Shown here piece after piece: positions 1 through 6,403 of a stretch of DNA of 14,051 nucleotides (positions are counted from its first letter, which is position 1; every line of letters starts with the position of its first letter). A program made the position numbers and the translations under genes. The DNA comes from JAFGPJ01 sp964612465 (lineage in GTDB: Bacteria > Planctomycetota > Phycisphaerae > Sedimentisphaerales > Anaerobacaceae): NCBI GenBank assembly GCA_964612465.1, contig CAZTDF010000121.1, positions 1 through 14,051 on the forward strand, in the 5' to 3' direction. The notes under the pieces were generated by a model that searched no databases, was not told where the DNA came from, and worked only from the letters and a program-made list of their open reading frames with translations.

Positions 1-62
1 ATTGTGTAAGTTCCAACTCCACAAGGCACATCAGGTGAACCAGTTATTATGGTAACGTTCAT
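1..62 (-). CDS. Glycosyltransferase, GT4-like, N-terminal fragment
   Basis: Only the first 20 codons lie in the window; the gene runs off the left edge. The start ATG (60-62) overlaps the TGA of the upstream methyltransferase as ATGA, with a purine-rich AAGAAG a few bases upstream as a possible ribosome site. The translation starts MNVTIITGSPDVPCGVGTYT. A short beta strand followed by C-G-(V/I)-G-x-Y-T is how many GT-B glycosyltransferases of the GT4 group begin; this is the acceptor-side glycine-rich loop of the N-terminal domain. Position at the end of a polysaccharide operon fits a sugar transferase. Family assignment rests on 20 residues only, so donor and acceptor are unknown. Confidence 0.6.
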   Translation of the reverse strand, partial: MNVTIITGSPDVPCGVGTYT

Positions 63-751
63 ATATTCTTCTTGAATGCAATGCCCATAAAAGTATATTG
101 TTTTCCATAGTAGTCAAGTGTTTTGTCCCGGCAGAGAGGAATTGAGGCGGCGGCATCTTTAAGTTCAAGCCCATGTTTATGTGCGGCATCAATCACCTGT
201 TCGACTTTCCTGCGATCAAATATGGTCCACGGCAAACCGAATATTTTTATCTCCTCGGTAGGATTGTCACAAGCAGGTTCCCAATAATCAAATGTTACCC
301 ACATCTGGCCTCCCGGCTTAAGCAGACGAGATGCTTCTTTAACAAACGCCTCCACATCTACTCCGTGCTCGATTACAGAGATACAGGTAATAAAGTCGCA
401 GCTATTAGAAGCAATCTTTGTGTTGCACAAATCACCGGCCTGAATTACTGAATAAGGAGAAAAAGTTTTTCTGAAAAGACTCTTTAAGCGTTCCAATCTC
501 CACCGTGGAGAAAGTTCATAGTCTATTCCAGAAATATTTTCAAACCCTAAAGTATGGAGCAGTTTCAAAGTGAATCCATGTCCCGACCCCATATCTAAAA
601 TTCGTGCCGACTTAGGAAATACTTTTATTAATGAAATCAGTTCATAATGATCCCAGTTTTTTTGCATGGTATCATGTAAAGGAATTTTCTTGTCTCGCAT
701 CCAACAAGTAATTTCTTCTGCCTGCTTGATATCTTCCAAGAGCTTAATCAT
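59..751 (-). CDS. SAM-dependent methyltransferase, class I
   Basis: A soluble protein of 230 residues with a class I (Rossmann) SAM-binding fold. Motif I, ILDMGSGHGF, is at residues 51-60. An acidic strand-2 end (GIDYEL, about 75-80) would bind the ribose, CDFITCISVIEHG marks strand 4, and RLLKPGG is the typical post-motif III turn. The pattern is that of Methyltransf_11-type enzymes. It starts 8 bp inside the flippase gene (ATG 749-751, GGAAG upstream) and its stop overlaps the next gene, so it is translationally coupled to both. In this locus it could O- or N-methylate a sugar of the repeat unit or cap a chain end, but the substrate cannot be read from the sequence. Confidence 0.85.
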   Translation of the reverse strand: MIKLLEDIKQAEEITCWMRDKKIPLHDTMQKNWDHYELISLIKVFPKSARILDMGSGHGFTLKLLHTLGFENISGIDYELSPRWRLERLKSLFRKTFSPYSVIQAGDLCNTKIASNSCDFITCISVIEHGVDVEAFVKEASRLLKPGGQMWVTFDYWEPACDNPTEEIKIFGLPWTIFDRRKVEQVIDAAHKHGLELKDAAASIPLCRDKTLDYYGKQYTFMGIAFKKNI

Positions 752-2339
752 TGCATAAACTTCCGGCTTGAGATGTTTTATCTTTTTTACGCTCGAACAA
801 GTCTCCGGTTAGGAGGTGTTCAATCAGTCCGTTTACGCAAACTCCCGTTCCTGCTGTAATGCCGGCCATCAAAGAGAAGCTTCCCCCTAACCATACAATC
901 CGAATAAGTCTTGATGCTGAGCTGGGATAAGGAACCTGATGCCAGACCATTGCGGCTACAGATGCCAATCCTGCGATTGTCAGGACAGTTAAGACTAACC
1001 TGAGTGTCTGGTTCTTCAGAAATAGCCGGTGTGTTATGAAAAGGGAAACCATCATGGTCATCACATTTACGATTGCCTTTACTATCACCAATCCCAAAAG
1101 ACCGTTTTCTTTTAATTGCCAATAATAACCTACTGCCGCTAACGGCAATAATGCGGTTGTACAGATAGCTGCTAATTTGGGTCGGCCATGAGATAACTGT
1201 ACTGTATAGCCCGGAACCGCCAACGTATTAAGAATAGGACCGAGAACACACCAAAACAGAATCGGGCTGATTACATCCCGGATCCCGTTGGTATTATTTG
1301 GGAACCACGCCGCCAAAATATTGCTCTTAAAACTTCCTATAAACCAAAGAAAAGAAAACGCCAGCGATGCGACAATCGAAAGTAAGAAAAAGTAATGGTG
1401 AACAATACCGAAAAAGTTCTTTTTCTCGAACAAACGAGTCATGTTTGGATACGCGGCGTTAAAGACCGGTGTCGAAAAAAGGGCGCTAATCTGAGTGGAC
1501 ACGGCAATAGCAGGAACGTAGAATCCCAAAAGCGTTGTTGATTTTATACTGACAAAAAAACGGTCCATAAAAATAAATACTGTACTTGCTATGGTAACCG
1601 CCGCCAATCCCAGAGCAAATCGCCATGTTTCAATTATATATATAAAGCGAAATCTTCCACGGCAAAAGGAACGGAATCGACCTGGAACCATAAACCATGT
1701 CGCTGTAGCCGAAACAAACCCGAACAAAAAAGTGTTTATCAATATCCAAATCAGATATTGGGTAATATCAATATGCCGGAAATACAGCAGCGTTACACCT
1801 ACTCCGTGCTGAAAACTTACTTCTATAATCCGCAGCCCGTTGCACAAAACCTGTTTTTCCATACCGAGAAGGCAGGATTGATATAGACATGATACCCAGC
1901 GAAGCAAGGCACAAATGGCAATCAAAATAAAAATAATATGGCTATTTCCTTCTGATTCGCCAATGTTTACCCAGGATGAAAGCCAAGGCGATGAAATCAT
2001 GACCAGCAAGAACACAGTTCCACCCCATCCCAGGAAAATCAGTTCGAAAGTGCGCAGCAGGTCCGGGACCGAATCAATACCCGCAGATGAACAACTAAGT
2101 TGTGCAACTTTGCGGTTAACCGAGGCCGTCAATCCCAAGTCCATAATCGCAGTAAACCCCATCAAAATGGTTATTAGGCCGACGACTCCCAATCCGGTAG
2201 CTCCAAGGTAACGCAGATAAAATGGCATTAGTAAAAACGCCAGTGAGGCCGAAATGATAAGGTATCCAGTGCCGGAGAGCATATTTATAAATAGCCGACG
2301 ACGATTAGCGATAACGACAATGGGAACCACAGAAGACAT
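744..2339 (-). CDS. wzx: Wzx-type polysaccharide flippase
   Basis: A 531-residue, very hydrophobic inner-membrane protein with roughly 12 to 14 predicted transmembrane segments along its length. The N-terminal region (SGTGYLIISASLAFLLMPFY, then LGLTASVNRKVAQ) is typical of the Polysacc_synt / MATE-like (MOP) superfamily that flips undecaprenyl-linked oligosaccharide units to the periplasm. I place the start at the ATG at 2337-2339, not the TTG one codon earlier, because AAGGAG lies 8 nt upstream; this ATG overlaps the preceding stop as TGATG. It sits between the GDP-sugar genes and a methyltransferase. No Wzy polymerase is visible in the window. Wzx homologues vary greatly in sequence, so the call rests on topology and context. 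Confidence 0.85.
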   Translation of the reverse strand: MSSVVPIVVIANRRRLFINMLSGTGYLIISASLAFLLMPFYLRYLGATGLGVVGLITILMGFTAIMDLGLTASVNRKVAQLSCSSAGIDSVPDLLRTFELIFLGWGGTVFLLVMISSPWLSSWVNIGESEGNSHIIFILIAICALLRWVSCLYQSCLLGMEKQVLCNGLRIIEVSFQHGVGVTLLYFRHIDITQYLIWILINTFLFGFVSATATWFMVPGRFRSFCRGRFRFIYIIETWRFALGLAAVTIASTVFIFMDRFFVSIKSTTLLGFYVPAIAVSTQISALFSTPVFNAAYPNMTRLFEKKNFFGIVHHYFFLLSIVASLAFSFLWFIGSFKSNILAAWFPNNTNGIRDVISPILFWCVLGPILNTLAVPGYTVQLSHGRPKLAAICTTALLPLAAVGYYWQLKENGLLGLVIVKAIVNVMTMMVSLFITHRLFLKNQTLRLVLTVLTIAGLASVAAMVWHQVPYPSSASRLIRIVWLGGSFSLMAGITAGTGVCVNGLIEHLLTGDLFERKKDKTSQAGSLCND

Positions 2340-3322
2340 CAAATCTGCTCCTTATCCAGTCGATCAATCGCAGCTTGTGTGAGATGTCGAACTATTTCAG
2401 GAAACGTCATAGTCGGGCTCCAGCCCGTCGCCTTACATAATTTTCCTGGATCCCCAACTCGACAATTATCTTTCCGGAACAATTTTTCGGTATTACAGTG
2501 TATACAGACCTTTTGATCCAATCCAAGCATCTCGCAGGCGATTTGAATAAATTCACCCGTAGTATGCCCTTTACCGCTGGCAACAATAAAATCATCAGGA
2601 CAATCAAGACTGATAATGCGTTTCATGGCATCAACAACATCTCCGGCATAGAGCCAGTCTACAACAAAATCGAGAGAGCCGACTTCCCAAGAACTTAATT
2701 TTCCACGGGCAATTAGCGCCAATGCATCGGTAATATCGCGTGTAAAAAACCCCTTAGGCCGATACTGTGATTCGTGGTTAAACAAAATCGCCACACTGGC
2801 AAATATCCCTGTTTGAACCCGGTACTGTTGACAGTAGCGTCCCACAAGGGCTTTTTCAAAAGCATAAGTTTCTTGTGGATTTTGGCCGGTACTTTCACTA
2901 ATGCGTTCTTCCGGGTTGGATTTAGGGCCATATATTAACGAGCTACTGGCATAAATAAATCGGGATTCAGGCGAACATTTCTGGATTGCCTGTAAAAAAT
3001 TCAACGGACCATGGACATTTACAGATAGACTTTCGTTAAAGAAATCCCCAATGTCTTCAGGGTGTTGCCCCGACCCAAGATGACAAGCGGCCAGATAGTA
3101 AATCTTTTCCGGACGGCACCAATCAACTAACTCGCGGACCTGTTCAGGTTGAGTAATATCCACCGATGTCGTAAAAGGAGAGCAAACACCATGCGATGTT
3201 TCCAAAATACCACGGTCGACCCCAATCCAAAGGTCTCCACTAGCATCGAGCTGCTCCTGAAGCAATGTTCCATCTTGGCCCCGATGTCCAATAATCATGT
3301 TCTGAGCTTGTTCTTTAGACAA
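2339..3322 (-). CDS. Gmd-like SDR, probable GDP-4-keto-sugar reductase
   Basis: An extended short-chain dehydrogenase/reductase of 327 residues, clearly a Gmd paralogue. It keeps the cofactor loop GHRGQDG near the N-terminus, the YxxxK pair in TYAFEK, and the Gmd-like segment FNHES...FFTRDI. Where Gmd has STSELFG, with the dehydratase Glu, this protein has SSSLIYG. The Glu is lost, which points to a reductase or epimerase (Rmd/Fcl-like) rather than a second dehydratase. In context it would reduce the 4-keto group after C-methylation. I favour the TTG start at 3320-3322 because GGAG lies 7 nt upstream; the ATG at 3298 (319 residues) has no visible ribosome site. The frame stays open further upstream to 3397, but that part reads over the end of the methyltransferase gene. 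The exact reaction is inferred. Confidence 0.8.
   Translation of the reverse strand: MSKEQAQNMIIGHRGQDGTLLQEQLDASGDLWIGVDRGILETSHGVCSPFTTSVDITQPEQVRELVDWCRPEKIYYLAACHLGSGQHPEDIGDFFNESLSVNVHGPLNFLQAIQKCSPESRFIYASSSLIYGPKSNPEERISESTGQNPQETYAFEKALVGRYCQQYRVQTGIFASVAILFNHESQYRPKGFFTRDITDALALIARGKLSSWEVGSLDFVVDWLYAGDVVDAMKRIISLDCPDDFIVASGKGHTTGEFIQIACEMLGLDQKVCIHCNTEKLFRKDNCRVGDPGKLCKATGWSPTMTFPEIVRHLTQAAIDRLDKEQI
2348..2353 (-). promoter_or_regulatory. Shine-Dalgarno for wzx
   Basis: AAGGAG on the minus strand, 8 nt before the ATG at 2339. It decides the flippase start against the TTG at 2342 and lies inside the 3' end of the preceding SDR gene, so the two are probably translationally coupled. 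Confidence 0.7.
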
Positions 3323-4550
3323 TTTCAGGCTCCGATAAAGGGAAGATAAATTTCCCACCTTCTCGAAGGAAATCATGCTCTCGCGAAAGTATGTCATTGC
3401 GGAAATGCCACGGTAAAACCAAAAAATAATCCGGCTTTATTGACCGTGCCTGTTCGTCGCTGATAATGGGAATTCTCGTTCCCGGTGTAGTATGCCCAAA
3501 TTTATCAGGGTTAACTTCGGCGATGGCCTGTAATAAATCGCTGGTAATACCAGCATATTGCAAAATCACGTTTCCTTTAGTTGATGCTCCATAACCAAGG
3601 ACAGTTTTACCCGCATTTGCCAATCGTTCAAGTAAATCCACCAGTAATTGGGCCTTAACCGGGATTCGTTTGGCAAAGTCCACAATCGGAGCCGACGTAT
3701 TCATCTCTAATTGCTTTTCGGATTTTAAAACCCATTCCACTAATGGGGTGTTGGTTTGGCGGGAACTATTCTTACGACAAGCCGTAACCGCAAAACTGCC
3801 GCCGTTAATATCGTTAAACGTTACATCAAGAATTTTCATCTCCGCTCGTTCGAGAATTTCCCGAATACTGTGCAGGCTGTAGTATTCACTGTGTTCGTGA
3901 CAAACGGTATCAAATGAATTCATTCGGAGCATGGTTGGTAGATAGCTCTGCTCAAAATGCCACACTCCGTTGTCGGTCAGAATCTCACAAACATCTCGGG
4001 CGAAATCAACCGGTGAGTCAAGGTCATAGAACATTGCGATGGAGGTCACCAGTGCTGCTTGTTTTTTACCCGCTATCTTACGGTAGTTCTCTATTGAGAA
4101 AAAATCTTCAACAAGATTAATATCTTCTTGATAATATTGTCGAAATTTCCCTGATGTCGGATCGATTCCCGTTTTGCAAAGTCCCTCAAGCGAATAAGCG
4201 CCCAACAGTGTGCCGTCATTGCTGCCAATGTCCAGAATCCTATCCCCTGATTTTAACGTAGCCAAACGTGTCAAATAGTCGGCCTTTAAACTAAGATGTC
4301 GCACCATGCTTTTGTTAAGCCCGGAACGATAACCGTAGTCCTGGCCGTACAGTTGCTCTGGATTATAAGTGTGTTTCATCTGAACAAGCGTACAGTCAGC
4401 ACAAAATACTAATTCCAACGGACCTATCGGCATGGCCGGATCATTGGGTTTGGGAAAGATACCCGTTAACGCCTGTTGCCCAAGGTCAAGTACTAATTCA
4501 AGATTGCGATTTCCACAAACACGGCATTTTTTTATTTCCCTGTAAAGCAT
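3315..4550 (-). CDS. NDP-sugar C-methyltransferase, TylC3 family
   Basis: A 411-residue cytosolic protein with the three-part layout of nucleotide-sugar C-methyltransferases. There is an N-terminal zinc-binding part with CxxC pairs at C9/C12 and C50/C53 (Methyltransf_13-like). The SAM domain carries ILDIGSNDGTLL near residues 105-116. The C-terminal Methyltransf_14-like domain carries GYGASTKGN near 318. The HEH motif at 218-220 matches the Glu-His pair that serves as general base in characterised TcaB9-type C-3 methyltransferases. Such enzymes methylate the carbon next to a 4-keto group. Located 34 bp downstream of gmd, it most likely acts on GDP-4-keto-6-deoxymannose. GAGAGG upstream of the ATG is an adequate ribosome site. 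Family is firm; substrate and carbon position are inferred. Confidence 0.88.
   Translation of the reverse strand: MLYREIKKCRVCGNRNLELVLDLGQQALTGIFPKPNDPAMPIGPLELVFCADCTLVQMKHTYNPEQLYGQDYGYRSGLNKSMVRHLSLKADYLTRLATLKSGDRILDIGSNDGTLLGAYSLEGLCKTGIDPTSGKFRQYYQEDINLVEDFFSIENYRKIAGKKQAALVTSIAMFYDLDSPVDFARDVCEILTDNGVWHFEQSYLPTMLRMNSFDTVCHEHSEYYSLHSIREILERAEMKILDVTFNDINGGSFAVTACRKNSSRQTNTPLVEWVLKSEKQLEMNTSAPIVDFAKRIPVKAQLLVDLLERLANAGKTVLGYGASTKGNVILQYAGITSDLLQAIAEVNPDKFGHTTPGTRIPIISDEQARSIKPDYFLVLPWHFRNDILSREHDFLREGGKFIFPLSEPEIV
3330..3333 (-). promoter_or_regulatory. Shine-Dalgarno supporting a TTG start
   Basis: GGAG on the minus strand, 7 nt before TTG (3320-3322), just inside the 3' end of the C-methyltransferase gene. 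The alternative ATG at 3298 has no comparable site. This makes an 8-bp overlapping, TTG-initiated gene the better reading. Confidence 0.45.
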
Positions 4551-4584
4551 ATCGCAGCCTCTCTATCTTTGGTGTCATGGTTTA

Positions 4585-5610
4585 CTATTTGATGTTTTGC
4601 AAATAACCAAGCATGGGATCTGGTACGCCGACCGCCCCGTCTCGCAACCATTTCAAATCGGCTTCGACCATTATTTGCACTAAGTCGTGTAGTTTTGTTT
4701 GAGCCTTCCACCCGAATTGCTTCTCTGCTTTTGTAGAATCGCCCAAAAGCAGATCGACCTCGGAAGGTCGTTCGTATAAATCGTCATGCTCAACAACATC
4801 CTGCCACCGAATTCCAATACAAGAGAAGGCTTCTTCCAGAAATTCTCGAACCGACCAGGTCTCGCCTGTTGCCAGAACATAATCATCCGGTTGTTCCTGC
4901 TGAAGTATCTTCCACATACCTACCACATATTCCGGCGCATATCCCCAGTCTCGTTTGGCATTAATGTTCCCCAGAACCAGTTTCTTCTGCATACCAAGCT
5001 TTATTCGTGCCGCTGATAGAGTTATTTTCCGAGTCACAAAAGACTCTCCGCGACGAGGAGATTCGTGATTAAACAGAATACCGCAACTGGCGTGAAGCCC
5101 ATAAGCCTGCCTGTAGTTGACGGTAAGATAGTGTGCATATGCTTTGGCGCAAGCATATGGGCTTCTTGGATTAAACTGAGTCGTCTCTAACTGGGGTGTT
5201 TCTATCGCTTGACCGAAAAGTTCTGACGTAGACGCCTGATAGAATTTTACATGCCGGTGAGCTTTGGCCTCAACGATAGCATCCAGCAAACGGGCCGTTC
5301 CTATCCCACAAATATCGCCTGTATATTCCGGAATGTCGAAACTGACCCTAACATGGCTTTGGGCGGCAAGGTTATATATCTCATCAGGTTCAATCCTGTA
5401 TAATAGCTTTGCAATGGAAGATGAATCTCCCATATCTCCATAGTGCAAAAACAGTGGAAGGTCCTTTGCACGAAGATGATCAATCCGCTGGCGATTATAT
5501 GTACTGGCACGTCGGACCAGTCCATGAACCTCATAGCCCTTGTTGATTAACAATTCTGTTAAGTACGAACCATCCTGTCCGGTAATACCTGTTACAAATG
5601 CTTTTTGCAT
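4585..5610 (-). CDS. gmd: GDP-mannose 4,6-dehydratase
   Basis: A full-length 341-residue SDR enzyme that converts GDP-D-mannose to GDP-4-keto-6-deoxy-D-mannose, the branch point to fucose, rhamnose, perosamine, colitose and virenose. The NADP loop GITGQDG is at residues 8-14, LAAQSHV at about 81-87, the catalytic STSELFG at 127-133, YACAK (Y152, K156), HESPRRGESFVTRKI at about 182-196, and NAKRDWGYAPEYV after that. All are Gmd hallmarks and nothing is missing. AGGTGA lies 4 nt upstream of the ATG. It appears to be the first gene of the left operon, preceded by a long non-coding stretch with a 21-bp repeat array. The next two genes are a C-methyltransferase and a likely 4-keto reductase, so the product probably stays in this pathway. 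Confidence 0.95.
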   Translation of the reverse strand: MQKAFVTGITGQDGSYLTELLINKGYEVHGLVRRASTYNRQRIDHLRAKDLPLFLHYGDMGDSSSIAKLLYRIEPDEIYNLAAQSHVRVSFDIPEYTGDICGIGTARLLDAIVEAKAHRHVKFYQASTSELFGQAIETPQLETTQFNPRSPYACAKAYAHYLTVNYRQAYGLHASCGILFNHESPRRGESFVTRKITLSAARIKLGMQKKLVLGNINAKRDWGYAPEYVVGMWKILQQEQPDDYVLATGETWSVREFLEEAFSCIGIRWQDVVEHDDLYERPSEVDLLLGDSTKAEKQFGWKAQTKLHDLVQIMVEADLKWLRDGAVGVPDPMLGYLQNIK

Positions 5611-5614
5611 GTTT

Positions 5615-5620
5615 TCACCT
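5615..5620 (-). promoter_or_regulatory. Shine-Dalgarno for gmd
   Basis: AGGTGA on the minus strand, 4 nt before the gmd ATG. I looked for -35/-10 pairs in the about 100 bp upstream (5621-5708). There are AT-rich -10-like strings and a TTGAAA, but no well-spaced pair, so I do not place a promoter. Confidence 0.6.
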
Positions 5621-5708
5621 ATTATCTTCTTAGTGGATTCAACTCACACGTGTATCCAAGCTTAATGCTTTCTTGTTATTTTCAATATAACTACCTATAA
5701 ATACAGGG

Positions 5709-5792
5709 CATATCTGTGATAAACTAAATTTCATATACGACATATTAAGCTTCGTTTGCGACAACTCAAGCTTCATCTGTGGTAAAGCGGTG
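5709..5792. repeat. Degenerate 21-bp direct repeat, about four units
   Basis: Four consecutive 21-bp units start at 5709, 5730, 5751 and 5772. The two middle units agree at 15 of 21 positions, both starting TTC and ending AAGC with CGACA in the centre. The outer two share ATCTGTGATAAA (5712-5723) and ATCTGTGGTAAA (5775-5786), 11 of 12 bases, exactly 63 bp (three periods) apart. The array lies about 100 to 180 bp upstream of gmd in otherwise gene-poor DNA. A two-helical-turn period would put every unit on the same DNA face, as in tandem binding sites for a cooperating regulator. The sequence shows the periodicity; the regulatory role is inferred. An old tandem duplication is the alternative. 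Confidence 0.6.
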
Positions 5793-5991
5793 TAAGTTGG
5801 AGGGCATTACTTATGCCGAACTCGCAAGTAATGTCAGGGAGAAAGGGGCAGATCTTATTGTTATCAACGAGAACATCGATGCTGTTTGCCTCGATTTTCG
5901 GGATTCGATCGAGTCAGATGACTTGGAAATCTTCACAAATGAATTTGAAAAAAACCATAGAAGGATCCTTGTATATAAGCTGAACAAGTGA
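5749..5991 (+). pseudogene. Relic of a PMT/ArnT-like glycosyltransferase C-terminus
   Basis: The only plus-strand coding trace in the window. The frame is open from 5749 after an in-frame TAA; a GTG at 5779 could start a 70-residue product, but no ribosome site precedes it. The readable part contains ITYAELASNVREKGADLIV, then VCLDFRDS, SDDL and a last RRILVYKLNK. This is the pattern of the soluble C-terminal end of large membrane glycosyltransferases of the PMT/ArnT (GT39-like) kind: Y-x-(D/E)-L, K-G-x-D-x-(I/V)-V, C-x-D-F, and a final (L/I)-V-Y. It resembles the partial gene at the right edge of this window (about 30 percent identity by eye). No transmembrane part exists upstream, since the 21-bp repeats and a stop come first. 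I read it as a stranded 3' remnant; a small intact gene is less likely. Confidence 0.5.
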
Positions 5992-6403
5992 ACCACGAAC
6001 AAGAGGACAGACACATGGGTCGCAACTAATCTAAATACTACACGTCTATCAACAGCAGTTTTTATTTTGCCGTAACGGGCAATAGTCCGACAGCAATCTC
6101 TGCAGATTTGTCTAAGTAGACGGGAGACGACAGAAGGGTGATCATTAAGAATATTAATCATACGTCTTCGAGGAAGAAGGTATTGTGCTGTATATATAAA
6201 AGGCACCGTCTCAGAAAATTTTCTGCCAACAAATTTCAGGGTTGCTCTGCATATTAATTTGCATGATGTTCTAAACTTATGGGATTTGGTATGGGAGGGA
6301 TTCCATAAAGGATAGGGATGATCTTTTTGCATAAAAATCATTTACTAAAATCTAACTTCAATCATGAGCTTGCGAAACTTTGTATTAGAATAATCATTCT
6401 AAG
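5992..6403. other. Intergenic stretch without a supported gene
   Basis: About 410 bases between the relic and the stop of the Capsule_synth-like gene. Open frames here are short or have coding-atypical composition, rich in Ser, Arg and Leu with no recognisable motif. It holds a perfect 14-bp palindrome CAGAAAATTTTCTG (6212-6225) and GGACAGACAC followed by ATGGGTCGCAAC and a stop (6005-6029). At its right end (6385-6402) is a small stem-loop. I see no tRNA, insertion-sequence ends or other RNA gene. Confidence 0.5.
6385..6402 (-). terminator. Weak stem-loop after the right operon
   Basis: TTAGAAT and ATTCTAA form a 7-bp perfect inverted repeat with a 4-nt loop, one base past the TAA of the Capsule_synth-like gene on the minus strand. 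The stem is AT-rich and no U run follows, so it is at best a weak terminator or an RNA 3' end structure. It marks the likely operon boundary before gmd. Confidence 0.3.

Noticed and set aside
820..1122. A 100-codon minus-strand open frame inside wzx
   Set aside because: Out-of-frame shadow of the flippase, low-complexity basic sequence with no motif.
3323..3397. N-terminal extension of the Gmd-like SDR up to the ATG at 3397
   Set aside because: It would overlap the C-methyltransferase gene by 83 bp, adds residues unlike SDR N-termini, and a ribosome site favours 3322.
5621..5708. Sigma-70 promoter for gmd
   Set aside because: TTGAAA and several AT-rich hexamers exist, but no -35/-10 pair with 16 to 18 bp spacing is convincing.
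5709..5792. CRISPR array
   Set aside because: Units abut with no spacers, are only 21 bp and degenerate, and no cas gene is present.
6005..6029. GGACAGACAC followed by ATGGGTCGCAAC and a stop, as the vestige of a REP-associated transposase gene
   Set aside because: Only a short string agrees with my memory of such regions; no transposase motif is readable downstream in any frame.
5811..6341. A 176-codon minus-strand open frame across the boundary region
   Set aside because: It runs antisense over the glycosyltransferase relic, is overloaded with Ser, Arg and Leu, shows no motif, and has no convincing ribosome site.
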